Shown: positions 8,957 through 18,537 of the stretch, one piece after another | Numbering within the stretch: position 1 is the stretch's first letter | How the letters are laid out: each line of letters begins with the position of its first letter | NCBI RefSeq assembly: GCF_037991315.1 | Contig: NZ_CP150300.1 | Span: forward strand, 496,001-560,000 | Origin: Paenibacillus sp. FSL H8-0079 | GTDB taxonomy: Bacteria; Bacillota; Bacilli; Paenibacillales; Paenibacillaceae | Direction: 5' to 3' | Length of the DNA: 64,000 bases | Translations under genes and position numbers: made by a program | Notes under the pieces: generated by a model | What the model was told of the DNA's origin: nothing | The model's input: the letters and a program-made list of their open reading frames with translations, nothing else | The model's database searches: none

Positions 8957-9196
8957 ATGGCTAAGCCGTTAAAAGTGGATGAGGTATGGTTGGACCGAAT
9001 TGCCGGACAGCTGAATGACATGGAGTTTGGTTCTTTGCACATCGTGGTGCACGAAGGTCAGATTGTGCAGATGGAGCGGACCGAACGCAAGCGTTTTGAA
9101 AACACGCCCTCAGGCAGCGCCTCCAAATCCGGAAGCACGGCACGAAGCAGTTCAGCCCGTTCACTACGCGGATCAAATGCGAGTGCGAAGGGATAG
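8957..9196 (+). CDS. YezD-family small protein (DUF2292)
   Basis: This 79-residue cytoplasmic protein has an N-terminal core, from VDEVWLDRIAGQLNDMEFGS to VHEGQIVQMERTERKRF, that matches YezD/DUF2292. The tail is low-complexity, rich in Ser, Ala, Arg and Lys. AAGAGGAGG lies 8 nt before the ATG. YezD-type genes often sit next to sulfur-assimilation genes, which fits the location 156 bp after cysW. Its biochemical role is not known. Confidence 0.8.
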   Translation: MAKPLKVDEVWLDRIAGQLNDMEFGSLHIVVHEGQIVQMERTERKRFENTPSGSASKSGSTARSSSARSLRGSNASAKG

Positions 9197-9234
9197 AGAG
9201 TGACTAGCGTGAGGGAAGCGAGGATAGGTGCATA

Positions 9235-9282
9235 GGAACACACATGTATACTTTCCAGAAACTCATGGGAAATGTATGTTCC
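9235..9282. terminator. Hairpin between convergent genes
   Basis: GGAACACACAT pairs with ATGTATGTTCC (G-U tolerant), with an inner TTTCC/GGGAA stem. It lies between the convergent YezD-like and binding-lipoprotein genes. It has no clear T run, so terminator function is uncertain. Confidence 0.35.
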
Positions 9283-9294
9283 ATACCGTCCCAC

Positions 9295-10935
9295 CTATTG
9301 CGTGTGAATTGTCTCCTTATGCTCGTTATACCAATGATTCGCTTCAAGCAGCACTTGCTGCCCACCTGCATCCATGAATTCTTCCACAAAGGTATCGAAA
9401 TACTCCACAGGCTGATCGCCAGTGATGATGGAGATATATGCTCTGTCTCTCATGCGAATCAGCTCAGATGAATATTGAATCAGGGCAGGGGTTGCAACCT
9501 CCAGGCGATTATAGATCCCATTCTCCGTTAGCCCTGCAGATGCAGCCCACTGTTCACGTTTGTCCGTTGTTGTACCTGGAACTGTCATGCCGATACTTGA
9601 GCCGATCATATTGGTGTAATTCTCCATTCGGTTGTATGGGCGAAGCAAGTGGAACGATTTTGAATCTTCAGCGCTCCAATCCCAGTGCTTTCCTGGAAGG
9701 CCATACTCCATTTTGATCCGCTCGACCGGATCGGGGTTGGCACTTACATAATCGAGTATCTCCAAGATTTTCTCCAGTTTTCCGGGCTCGTTCGCAGCCT
9801 CAGCCCCTATAGCAATAAAATTCATCAGCAGATTATTCCCTTTAGAACCGCTATGTCCATCCGGACCAATAACAGGAGAACCAAATACAACCTCTGCAGC
9901 TGCATTCTTCTGTATTAGCTCATTGACATTGAACGAGGGTTCCACCGGCGTTTCCTCGCCATGTTCATTGAGAACGCTGTAATCTCCCTCTTGATTCCAA
10001 TGATAGTAGTTTCCCATCGAGGTCATCCCAATTTTTCCATTAATAAAAGCATGGGATAGATGCTTATAGCCGCCTTTATTTTCGCCGGTTATAAACTCAG
10101 GGTCGATAATCCCGTCCTGATACCACTTTTGCATATAAGCCAATGCTTTTTTCATCTCAGGCTCCAGAGCACCGATCACGAGTTGGTTGTTTTCTTCATT
10201 AAAATACAGCTGCTCTGTGAAAACGGACTGTCCAAAAGCGCCAAACACAACATTTAAGCCCTCTCTGGATAGGCCATACGTATCTTGTTTACCATTTCCG
10301 TCCGGGTCACCTTTGGCAAAGGCATACATGACCGTTTCAAATTCATCTAATGTCTTCGGTACGTCCAGACCAAGCCGCTTAAGCCAGTCCTCTCGATATA
10401 CGACAGGAGTTCGATAGATGTTGGTCTCATTGATGGCCGGTATTCCATATAAGCTGCCGTTTATTTTTCCAAACTCTAAGTAACGTGAGTCATAATCGCG
10501 AATTCGCTGTACAATATTTGGCGCATATTGTTCAAGGACCTCTGGGGGGATTTCCGCTAAAACCCCTTGCATTTGATACTTAAGCAGATCATGCGGCTGC
10601 CTGATCCGGAACAGATCCGGTATTTTCCCTTGAGCCAGCTCCATATCCAGCAGTTCCTCGTATCGTTTGTTCTCAAGGTTCCACACCTCCAGATCGACAT
10701 CAAACCGATCCTCTATATATGCAATCATCTCAGCGTCCGCAGGAACAGGGATATTTTGATGCATGGTCCAGGATATCGTATACTGCGGTGCTGTATCCTT
10801 CTCAGCACTTGCCGAGTGTTCCTGCTGCTGCACTTGTGCTGTTTCTCTGTTTAGAAAGGTACAACCGCTCATCAATCCTATAAGAATAGATGTAGCAATC
10901 AATAGACATAGCGTTCTTAAATGGTTGATGTTCAT
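9295..10935 (-). CDS. Extracellular solute-binding lipoprotein (sugar ABC type, LplA/YtcQ-like)
   Basis: The 546-residue product begins MNINHLRTLCLLIATSILIG with the lipobox LMSGC. It continues with the binding-protein fold: VDLEVWNLENKRYEELLDME, LAQGKIPDLFRI, YGIPAINETNIYRTPVVYRE and KGDPDGNGKQDTYGLS, an EF-hand-like calcium loop. Length and motifs fit the LplA/YtcQ group that feeds oligosaccharide importers in Paenibacillus. No permease genes are adjacent. A membrane AraC-type regulator, often linked to such operons, lies upstream on the same strand, separated by the 150-bp repeat at 10982. The sugar is unknown. Confidence 0.88.
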   Translation of the reverse strand: MNINHLRTLCLLIATSILIGLMSGCTFLNRETAQVQQQEHSASAEKDTAPQYTISWTMHQNIPVPADAEMIAYIEDRFDVDLEVWNLENKRYEELLDMELAQGKIPDLFRIRQPHDLLKYQMQGVLAEIPPEVLEQYAPNIVQRIRDYDSRYLEFGKINGSLYGIPAINETNIYRTPVVYREDWLKRLGLDVPKTLDEFETVMYAFAKGDPDGNGKQDTYGLSREGLNVVFGAFGQSVFTEQLYFNEENNQLVIGALEPEMKKALAYMQKWYQDGIIDPEFITGENKGGYKHLSHAFINGKIGMTSMGNYYHWNQEGDYSVLNEHGEETPVEPSFNVNELIQKNAAAEVVFGSPVIGPDGHSGSKGNNLLMNFIAIGAEAANEPGKLEKILEILDYVSANPDPVERIKMEYGLPGKHWDWSAEDSKSFHLLRPYNRMENYTNMIGSSIGMTVPGTTTDKREQWAASAGLTENGIYNRLEVATPALIQYSSELIRMRDRAYISIITGDQPVEYFDTFVEEFMDAGGQQVLLEANHWYNEHKETIHTQ

Positions 10936-10981
10936 AGCAGCTCCTTTACTAATTTTAAATTCTATATAGCTTCAATTTAAC

Positions 10982-11132
10982 ATTTACACAAAAACGGAGA
11001 GGACAGAAAGAACCTGAAGAAGCGAAGCGTTCGCCTTTATTCCCGGATTTCCCCTTTTAGAAAAGGGATCGAAGAAATCTGGGAATAACAGCGATCGGAA
11101 GGTTGTTCTGTCATCGGAGTGTCCGTGTAAAT
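10982..11132. repeat. Interspersed ~150-bp palindromic repeat, copy 1
   Basis: The element is bounded by inverted ATTTACAC / GTGTAAAT. It folds on itself almost throughout: GACAGAAAGAACCT with AGGTTGTTCTGTC, TTATTCCCGGATTTC with GAAATCTGGGAATAA, and CCCTTTT with AAAAGGG at the tip. A second copy, about 85% identical by eye and in the same orientation, lies at 48655-48804. It contains no open frame. It is either a MITE-like element or a structured RNA element. Confidence 0.85.
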
Positions 11133-11146
11133 ATTCCTAATTGATC

Positions 11147-13468
11147 CTATATAGATCCCTGCTCCATTAGATTGCGCATGAAGTTTTTTGGTGTACAGCC
11201 GTGAATTTCTTTGAACTTCTTAATGAAATAAGCAGGAGTACGGTAACCGACCGTATTTGCGACCTGCTCAACTGTAATTTCACGCTGTGTCATGAGTTCC
11301 CGTGCACGTTCCATTCTCTGGTTCGTAACATATTCGGAATAGACAATCCCGGTTTCTTCCTTGAAAAGTTTACTCAGATATTTAGGGCTGATGAATACTT
11401 GTTCTGAGACATGATCCAGCGTAAGATCGCCCGAAAGATGCTCATGAACATAGGCTTTGACAGCCGAGATGGTATCCACACTCCGTACCTCGCTTCGCTT
11501 CTCCATATGCATCACAAATTCGGTCACGAGATGAATCATCCACTCCGAATAGCGGTTGATATTGTAGAACAATGAAAATTGCTTGTACAGATTCATCGAG
11601 CTTGCCTCGGCGGGTTGCAGGCGTACCTGCTGGATACATTCAGCGTAAATCGATACTGTTTTTAATAGTATGATACGACTGTATTCGGCTGAATAGGGGC
11701 CTTCCTTTATTGTCGCTACCACTTCCTGAATGGCCTGAACCGTACCTTGCACATCCCGAGCCTGCAATTTCTTTTCAAAGTTTACGAGGTATGATTCTGA
11801 AATTTCCAAGCTGCTGGATTCCCTGTTTAGAAGACCAAGATCCTGAATGGCAGACTGCTCGGGAAAGAAGTAGCTGTATCGGATCAAGGTATTCGCCTGA
11901 TGATAGCTTGTATGAATTTTCGTGAAATGCTCTACCCAGCCGCCCAGTGATAGTACAAATTCCAGACCGAATCTGCTCTTAGCCTCAGCGTGAATAAAGT
12001 CTACAATGTGATCAGAGAGAGGTTCCTCGGGTTGATTGGTACAGATGATGACCGCGATTTTGTGATCCTGCAACTCCTCTGCGAGCAGTTGAGTCTCGTC
12101 CATATCTGCGATCTCCAGTTGCTGAATCATCGTGTACAACGTATGCTGCAACTGTCGTGGCTGCAGATCCTTCCATTTCTCATTGACCGGATCAATGACG
12201 ATGCAACGGAAGCGTGAGTAAGCCATCGAAATGTGAACAGACTGCAGTTGCTCCGTAAGTTCCTCGGGTGTAAATCGGTTATTTAACATATTGAGCATGA
12301 TACTATGCTTGATCATCTTATGATTGGCTTGTAGTGTTTCCTCAAGACTATCGACTTTGTTGGACAGACTGTTAATCGTTGTATCGATGAACCGGTACTC
12401 GTCCTGCTTTAAGCTGGTTGGGCTATCCATCCGGCTCTTGATGTTATTCAGGATTCGCTTAAGAGGACTATAGTTGGCAGTGGTAAAGACGGATGACATC
12501 ACGATCCCAACCGCAACAGCCAACAAACCAAGAAGAACCGAAATCTCCTTCAAGCTATCCAATTTATAATAGAAGCTTTTATTAGGTGTGGTCGTGTAAA
12601 TCCGCCATGCATTTCCTTTAAATTGATCTTGGGTAACGACATATGAGTCATGGTTAAATACAGGTGCGAAGCTCTCATCTGAAGAATGAAAGGAGAGCAG
12701 CGACTGCGTTAGATTTTCCTCCGTGGAGCTGCCTATCAACGTTTTGTCCGCAGCAGATATGACAGTTCCGTCCTGATCTATGATTAATGTATTCGCATAG
12801 TCAGCAGGGAGCATATTTTTAATGATCTGACTGATCGCTGATTCTTTTATATCAATCGCAATTATGGCCTTATTGTCTTGCCCAGACGATTGAAACGGGT
12901 AACTGTGGACATAAGAAATCAGAGGACTCATGTTGCTCTGTTCCCGTGATTCGATATAAGCATCCTGAGGAACCATGCGAGTCTGCATCCATAAGGAGCT
13001 TTCTTTGGTTTCTTTCATCGCAGCAATCCAATCCGTCGTATGATCCACACTCGCAGGCGTGTCCTCATAGAGCATCAGCCCATATACAGATGAAACAATA
13101 AAGTGGTTCTTCGCATCGTACACATGAATAGCTTCAATGAGATCGGAATAATTTTGCACCATATTTTTGAGGGACTGTTCGATGTCCAGAATTTTGCTAT
13201 GGTTTCCTTTTAAGCTATCTAAATCGATACTTGCAGCGTTACCCAGTGCCAGGGACAGATAGACCTGATTCACCTTCTGGATCACGGAGCTCTCTATATA
13301 ATTGACAGTGCTTTTCAGTGAGAGTTGATTATTGATGCGGATTTCTTTGCTGTATTGATGGGAGAAGAAGAGATAAAAAATGGAGCCGAAAAGAAGCGCA
13401 ATGACAAGAACGACAGCGAGGTAGGAAAGAACCATTTTGGATCTCACAGACTGAAATGGCTTACGCAT
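11147..13468 (-). CDS. Membrane-bound AraC-family regulator with extracytoplasmic sensor domain
   Basis: The 773-residue product has a first membrane helix at about residues 13-33 (VLSYLAVVLVIALLFGSIFY). An extracytoplasmic Cache-like region of about 270 residues follows, then a second helix (ISVLLGLLAVAVGIVMSSVF) and a cytoplasmic part. The C-terminus is an AraC helix-turn-helix pair (LTLDHVSEQVFISPKYLSKL and QVANTVGYRTPAYFIKKF). Such one-component sensors control carbohydrate uptake genes in Paenibacillus. The likely target is the solute-binding lipoprotein gene just downstream, inferred from position. A cre-like site sits 120 bp upstream. Confidence 0.9.
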   Translation of the reverse strand: MRKPFQSVRSKMVLSYLAVVLVIALLFGSIFYLFFSHQYSKEIRINNQLSLKSTVNYIESSVIQKVNQVYLSLALGNAASIDLDSLKGNHSKILDIEQSLKNMVQNYSDLIEAIHVYDAKNHFIVSSVYGLMLYEDTPASVDHTTDWIAAMKETKESSLWMQTRMVPQDAYIESREQSNMSPLISYVHSYPFQSSGQDNKAIIAIDIKESAISQIIKNMLPADYANTLIIDQDGTVISAADKTLIGSSTEENLTQSLLSFHSSDESFAPVFNHDSYVVTQDQFKGNAWRIYTTTPNKSFYYKLDSLKEISVLLGLLAVAVGIVMSSVFTTANYSPLKRILNNIKSRMDSPTSLKQDEYRFIDTTINSLSNKVDSLEETLQANHKMIKHSIMLNMLNNRFTPEELTEQLQSVHISMAYSRFRCIVIDPVNEKWKDLQPRQLQHTLYTMIQQLEIADMDETQLLAEELQDHKIAVIICTNQPEEPLSDHIVDFIHAEAKSRFGLEFVLSLGGWVEHFTKIHTSYHQANTLIRYSYFFPEQSAIQDLGLLNRESSSLEISESYLVNFEKKLQARDVQGTVQAIQEVVATIKEGPYSAEYSRIILLKTVSIYAECIQQVRLQPAEASSMNLYKQFSLFYNINRYSEWMIHLVTEFVMHMEKRSEVRSVDTISAVKAYVHEHLSGDLTLDHVSEQVFISPKYLSKLFKEETGIVYSEYVTNQRMERARELMTQREITVEQVANTVGYRTPAYFIKKFKEIHGCTPKNFMRNLMEQGSI

Positions 13469-13588
13469 TCTTTTTCCCCCTTCATTTCTCGTTTCTAAAC
13501 AACTTCATCATTATATAGTAGGCCGAGGACGAGAAATCATGTTGACCGAAATTTAACAAACTTCCCCCTCTCATTTTACACACATTTA

Positions 13589-13603
13589 ATAAAGCGTTTA
13601 CAT
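13589..13603 (-). promoter_or_regulatory. Putative cre site upstream of membrane AraC regulator
   Basis: Read on the minus strand, ATGTAAACGCTTTAT matches the left and central parts of the CcpA consensus perfectly and differs at the last two positions. It lies in the 355-bp divergent region (13469-13823) between the regulator and the SLH-phosphatase gene, where I see no convincing gene. Confidence 0.45.
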
Positions 13604-13823
13604 AAAAAGATATCATAATTAACGAAAGTAGTATGCACTCCATTTTTTTAGGGTGAAAAGTGTCAGAACGTACGATTTTGATATAAAACGGAATTTGTTC
13701 TATAGATACCAAACGTCCCCTAATGCTACAGTAACGGCAGATCAGACATCTGGATAGAGACTTTCTTACTCATATGCTGACGCAGAAGCAAAAAAAAATT
13801 ATTTCTATAATGGGAGCGTGTAT

Positions 13824-16544
13824 TTGCAAGCCATGAGAAAACCACTTAAAAAGTCACTGGCACTACTTCTGATGTTGTCTATGGTAGGTCCAACGTTTGC
13901 AGAGAAGAGTTTTGCAGCCGATCAGAAAATTCAGTTCTCTGATATTAAGGGACACTGGGCGGAAGCAAATATTCAAGCATGGGGTGATGAAGGATTAATT
14001 AGAGGCTACCTGGATCGTTCATTCAAACCGAACACGTATATTACCAGAGCAGAATTTATGAATTTGGTAAACGGTGCATTTGGATATTCCGGACAAGCTA
14101 AAATTACCTTTAACGATGTGTCTGAAAGTGCATGGTATTATGAAGCAATTTCTATTGCAAATGCGAATGGATATATAGATGGATACACTGATGGCACTAT
14201 GAAGCCGCAAGATCCGATCACACGTCAGGAAGCAGCTAAAGTGATCGCTGGTATTCTTAATTTGGAGTTAAATGAAACAGCTGCGAATGTCTTTAGTGAT
14301 TCGTCGTCTATTGCAGCGTGGAGCAAAGGAGCTGTAGGTGGAGCGGCAGCAGCGAAAATTATCGCTGGATATACAGATGGAAGCTTCAAGCCGCTTAATT
14401 CCATTACTCGGGCCGAGGCAGTCTCTGCACTCGTTAAGGCTGTGGAAACGGATGCGACTACAGCTGCCAAACCAGCTAAGCCAAAAGGAACAGCAACCGT
14501 ACTGAGTGTTAATCCTCCAGCAGATGAAGCTCGTTTGTCCGCCGTGGAGCATGGAGGCAATGCGGCTGACGGCACATTGAAAAATATTGCAGAAACCAAT
14601 CCGTTTATTGATATTTTGGATGGTTTTGATCAAGTATGGTCCTTGAACCAAGCGGATTGGAGAGATGGAACAGCGGCAACCAAACTTGGTGCTGATGGCA
14701 AGAATGCAAAGTATGGAGATGGACCGACCTTATACTATGACGGTTTTAAAAACGATCCAAGCGTAGCTGTCGCTGATCAGAAGACATTTGCGAATGCAGA
14801 GATCCGAAATAAAGCGGCGTGGGAAGCGAATATCAAGTATGTAGAAGATGCCACGCAAAATCGCACGGCTGAAGAGACTTTGGCAGCTTATTATGATGAC
14901 CAAAGAGATAAGATCTATAGTATGATGGAAGCTTTTGGGCCGCTGGCTAATACGTATGTAGATGTTATCAAGCCAAAGACAAGCGTTGAACGAAGTGTGG
15001 ACGAGATGAATGTGTTATTGACAGAAGAAACGGTGGAAGATGAAAGCCAAGGTATCGGAAGTGATTGGGCGGATACGGAACTTGCAGATATGGTCGCTTT
15101 AGTTGATCTGGTGCGATTCAAAATTCCTGCCTCATCAAACCCTGCGAAATACTTCTACTCTACGCCTAGACCGTGGAGAATGAATTCAAACGGAGAAGTG
15201 AAAGAGGTCGTCGATAGCAAAGGGTTACCCGTATGGCAAACAATTGGTGAAGGTGAAGCGACAGAAGTACCACTGGCTTCAGGTGGAAAGAAATCAACAG
15301 GAGAAAAGCATTACCAGCAATATGAAACGAACGTTGTGCTTATCCCTGCATTAAGCTATGTCAAACGAATTGCTGAGGATGGAAGAGGAAAAGACGGAGG
15401 ATTTCCAAGTGGTCATACAAGTGCATCGTACTTATCTGTACTTCCTTTTGCCTACGCTACCCCAGAACGATTCTCTGAATTCTTAACGAGAGCAGCTCAG
15501 ATGGGTGAGAATCGAATTGTCACGGGAATGCACTCACCGCTTGATGTTGTAGGGGCGAGAATACAAGCAACAGCTATGACCGCATATGCCTTCAATCAGG
15601 CGGAGAATAAAGACTTGTTAGAGAAAGCCTATGAAAATGCAGGCGAGGTATTTGGAGCAGAAGCCAAGGAAAAAAATATGAGTTTGTACGAATATGCACA
15701 CACCGTAACAGAGGAGTACACTTTCAAAAGTGCATACGATGAGAATAAATGGGAAGATCACGACGCTAATAAAGCCTTCTATAGAGAAAAGATGACTTCC
15801 GGTCTGCCACAAACAGGAACTAAAGGTTTGGCCCCTGTTGTTCCACAAGGAGCAGAAGCATTGTTAGAGACGCGTCAACCTTATTTAACAGATGAGCAAC
15901 GCAGAGAAGTATTGTATACGACATCCATCGATTCCGGATATCCTGTCCTGGACGAATCCAAAGGTTGGGGTAGATTGGATCTGGTATCCGCAGCGGATGG
16001 CTACGGCGCATTCTTGAACAATGTAACTGTGGATATGGACGCTTCCAAAGGACGGTTCAATGCAGAAGACTGGTGGAGAAATGATATCACTGGTAGTGGA
16101 ATGCTTACGAAAAAGGGAACAGGCACCCTTACATTGACAGGGAAAAATAGCTATACAGGCGGAACGTTGCTGCAAGCAGGAACACTGGTAGCCGAATCAG
16201 CAACTGCTTTTGGTACAGGTGATCTGTATGTAGAAAATGGAACAGTTGTTGTGAATGTCGATGGAGCATTAAACTTGAATAAGAACTTCACCATGGATAA
16301 CGGTACGTTAGAATTGGTTGTGGCTGACGGCAACAGTCAACTGAATGTCGGCAGAAAGCTCTACATTGATGGAGGAATTCTCAAACTGGACTTGTCCAAC
16401 TATAAGATCGAAGGTTCCAAAGATATTACGTTAATCACGGCTAATGGAATTACAGGTGAATTCGACAGTATAACGGCAGATGGTTATGACGTGACTGTCA
16501 CGTACGAAAATGGCCGTGTCATTGCACATGTTGTAGCGAAATAA
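13824..16544 (+). CDS. S-layer-anchored class A acid phosphatase (SLH-PAP2-PATR)
   Basis: The product is about 906 residues. A signal peptide (MRKPLKKSLALLLMLSMVGP to FAA) is followed by three SLH modules at about 35-210 (FSDIKGHWAEANIQAW, FNDVSESAWYYEAISIAN, FSDSSSIAAWSKGAVG), which bind secondary cell-wall polymer. The central 250-600 region is a PAP2/class A acid phosphatase with KYFYSTPRPWRM, GGFPSGHTSASY and NRIVTGMHSPLD. The C-terminus has GTGTLTLTGKNSYTGGTLLQ, an autotransporter-associated beta-strand repeat, unusual in a Gram-positive. The start is unclear: TTG at 13824 has the best spacing from GGGAG, with ATG at 13833 the alternative. Confidence 0.9.
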   Translation: MQAMRKPLKKSLALLLMLSMVGPTFAEKSFAADQKIQFSDIKGHWAEANIQAWGDEGLIRGYLDRSFKPNTYITRAEFMNLVNGAFGYSGQAKITFNDVSESAWYYEAISIANANGYIDGYTDGTMKPQDPITRQEAAKVIAGILNLELNETAANVFSDSSSIAAWSKGAVGGAAAAKIIAGYTDGSFKPLNSITRAEAVSALVKAVETDATTAAKPAKPKGTATVLSVNPPADEARLSAVEHGGNAADGTLKNIAETNPFIDILDGFDQVWSLNQADWRDGTAATKLGADGKNAKYGDGPTLYYDGFKNDPSVAVADQKTFANAEIRNKAAWEANIKYVEDATQNRTAEETLAAYYDDQRDKIYSMMEAFGPLANTYVDVIKPKTSVERSVDEMNVLLTEETVEDESQGIGSDWADTELADMVALVDLVRFKIPASSNPAKYFYSTPRPWRMNSNGEVKEVVDSKGLPVWQTIGEGEATEVPLASGGKKSTGEKHYQQYETNVVLIPALSYVKRIAEDGRGKDGGFPSGHTSASYLSVLPFAYATPERFSEFLTRAAQMGENRIVTGMHSPLDVVGARIQATAMTAYAFNQAENKDLLEKAYENAGEVFGAEAKEKNMSLYEYAHTVTEEYTFKSAYDENKWEDHDANKAFYREKMTSGLPQTGTKGLAPVVPQGAEALLETRQPYLTDEQRREVLYTTSIDSGYPVLDESKGWGRLDLVSAADGYGAFLNNVTVDMDASKGRFNAEDWWRNDITGSGMLTKKGTGTLTLTGKNSYTGGTLLQAGTLVAESATAFGTGDLYVENGTVVVNVDGALNLNKNFTMDNGTLELVVADGNSQLNVGRKLYIDGGILKLDLSNYKIEGSKDITLITANGITGEFDSITADGYDVTVTYENGRVIAHVVAK

Positions 16545-16651
16545 GTGAAGTAATTATGCATGATATAAAGTGAACTGAAAAATGTTACACGTGCCACTTC
16601 GATGACAGAATAACCTTCCGATATTCTTCGTAAGAAAGATTATAGAAAAGA

Positions 16652-16683
16652 GCTGAAACTACATTGTAGTTTCAGCCCTTTTT
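16652..16683 (+). terminator. Intrinsic terminator after SLH-phosphatase gene
   Basis: GCTGAAACTA/TAGTTTCAGC form a perfect 10-bp stem over CATTG, followed by CC and five T. Confidence 0.88.
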
Positions 16684-16790
16684 GCGTACAGACTTGAAGA
16701 ATTTAGAGTGTTCTTTCAAAACCTACTTAAAGCCGAGGCACCCTGAACAGGTCCAGAGTAGGCAACTGCGCAGCATACTGAATGGGTAAG

Positions 16791-17678
16791 TTATTCGTCG
16801 GTGTTGGTACCAGATGTACGACTTGTATTCCCTTCAATCTCCGTAGAGACTTTCTTCGCTGGTTCCAGCTCCGTATGTCCTGCGTAGGGGCGGTCACTGC
16901 GAGAGCGTGTCCCCGTCAACCCGAAACCCGAAGTGAATATAATCAGCTGTAATCCCAGAGCATAGGGAGCAGCAACAGGTCCAATCAGATGGAGTAAGGA
17001 GCATAGCGCGATCAGCAAAGAGAGCGTTTTGGTTACTGTACCCGGCGTATCCCGGCGTGGGCTTGCCCAGAGCAGATATCCATACATAATGGTGATCATC
17101 AGGGAAACCGCGCGAATCCAAGGCAAGATGCTGTCCCATGAGTCCACAGGGACGTCCAACATCCGCTGACGAAATACCAGATCTGTAACCAGAAATCCTG
17201 TGGCCGCCAGTGCGGCTGGTTCGGCTACGGGCCGAAGGATGGTCCAGACCGCTGTGCCCCAATGATCTGCATGCGTATCCCGACTGAGTTCATCTGATAA
17301 TACGGTGCATTCTCTTTCCAGTGCTCTGTGCATCAATCCGAGTCGGGCAGGATCATGTTCCTTAATACAGTCCCGGATCTGGTCCTGTAGCTGAGGGGAT
17401 AGGTAAGATGCAGCTTTGCAGGCTAACATTGCCGTTATCAAATCGTTATGTTCGTGTTCCGACCGTTCATATTTCCGATTTTCCTGGATGGTAAGCTGTC
17501 CCAAGAGGGCTGTACTTATGTATAATGTATCTCGTATCCTTCTCATTCGCCTTTCGTGGCTGCGGCGAACTTCAGTGGCAGACCATATGTATATCCCTAG
17601 AAGCACTGCCATGACTCCAAGCAGCACAGCCACAGCGCCTGGGCGCGATGTTAGATCTTCAATCCAACGTTGAAACAC
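16791..17678 (-). CDS. Hypothetical multi-pass membrane protein
   Basis: I do not recognise this 295-residue protein. It has a hydrophobic helix at about 15-33 (AVAVLLGVMAVLLGIYIW), a basic charged region with SHERRMRRIRDTLYIS, and a helical soluble part to about 145. Three or four further hydrophobic segments lie between about 150 and 255, and the tail is hydrophilic, Ser/Thr-rich and acidic. It is divergent from the GNAT gene. No motif points to a function. Confidence 0.65.
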   Translation of the reverse strand: MFQRWIEDLTSRPGAVAVLLGVMAVLLGIYIWSATEVRRSHERRMRRIRDTLYISTALLGQLTIQENRKYERSEHEHNDLITAMLACKAASYLSPQLQDQIRDCIKEHDPARLGLMHRALERECTVLSDELSRDTHADHWGTAVWTILRPVAEPAALAATGFLVTDLVFRQRMLDVPVDSWDSILPWIRAVSLMITIMYGYLLWASPRRDTPGTVTKTLSLLIALCSLLHLIGPVAAPYALGLQLIIFTSGFGLTGTRSRSDRPYAGHTELEPAKKVSTEIEGNTSRTSGTNTDE

Positions 17679-17789
17679 AATTGTTCCTCCTTTGCAGCAA
17701 CTTCACGTATCAAGAAACACGCTTCACGTAAGCTTTCTCTCACTATTACACAGGAAGTAGATGAATTCAAGCAGAAAGGGGCACAATTC

Positions 17790-18218
17790 ATGGATCAAGT
17801 GAATATTGAACACTCACCACCAGCAGCAGTGGAGTACCTTGCCCTGCGGCAGATTGCCGGTCTTAGTCCAATGAGCAGGGAAGGGGCGGAGATTGGACTA
17901 CCGAACAGTCTGTTTGCCGTATGTCTGCGTGAGAAGGATATGCTGGTAGGTATGGGGCGAGTGATTGGAGATGGCGGTTGTTTCTTTCAGGTCGTCGATA
18001 TTGCTGTTCACCCGGATGTTCAGGGGATGGGTTATGGAAAACTGATCATGAGCGAGATTATGAATTATCTGCGTGATGTTGTACCTGCTCGCGGTTTGGT
18101 CAGTCTGCTGGCGGATGTTCCGGCTGATCGTCTGTATGCTCAATTTGGATTTGAATATACCAGCCCGAAATCGGAGGGCATGTGGTGGAGGCAGGGAGAA
18201 GAAGGGCCGACTACCTAA
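17790..18218 (+). CDS. GNAT-family N-acetyltransferase
   Basis: The 142-residue GCN5-related acetyltransferase transfers acetyl from acetyl-CoA to an unknown amine. The acetyl-CoA loop is seen in VVDIAVHPDVQGMGYGKLIM (V-x-P-x-x-Q-G-x-G-x-G/A type), followed by SLLADVPADRLYAQFGFEYT, the usual end of the fold. AAAGGGG stands before the ATG at 17790; the open frame extends upstream into the divergent region without a start signal. It ends in its own terminator. Confidence 0.87.
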   Translation: MDQVNIEHSPPAAVEYLALRQIAGLSPMSREGAEIGLPNSLFAVCLREKDMLVGMGRVIGDGGCFFQVVDIAVHPDVQGMGYGKLIMSEIMNYLRDVVPARGLVSLLADVPADRLYAQFGFEYTSPKSEGMWWRQGEEGPTT

Positions 18219-18283
18219 CGGAACGGAAACTGAATTTTGATGTAAGATTAAACTTCATATCATTAATGAAATTATCTGTGTAT

Positions 18284-18305
18284 AGCCGCATTAGCGGCTT
18301 TTTTT
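18284..18305 (+). terminator. Intrinsic terminator after GNAT gene
   Basis: AGCCGC-ATTA-GCGGCT followed by seven T. Confidence 0.85.
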
Positions 18306-18537
18306 CATGATCCGTGTTGCTTGATGGTGGGGAGAGGGGATACTTCTGAGTGGCGGTGTTTCTTCCGTTAGAGAAGTGAAGATTGGTTTTCTACATATAA
18401 GCTGTAAGAGATAGGTTTACAAGTGTTCATATCCGGTTTAAGATGGCGTGAGCCGTTTAAGGTATATAACAATAGGATTAAGTATTAAAATAACGGTAAG
18501 TTGACGAGATGATATCTACAGAAAAGAGGGAATTGAT
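18306..18537. other. Intergenic stretch without recognised features
   Basis: Between the GNAT terminator and the next gene I see no open frame with a ribosome binding site and no clear promoter hexamers or stem-loops. The promoter of the following gene must lie here. Confidence 0.5.

Noticed and set aside
13482..13712. 76-codon frame in the divergent region
   Set aside because: No ribosome binding site, unusual composition, and it overlaps the cre-like and promoter region.
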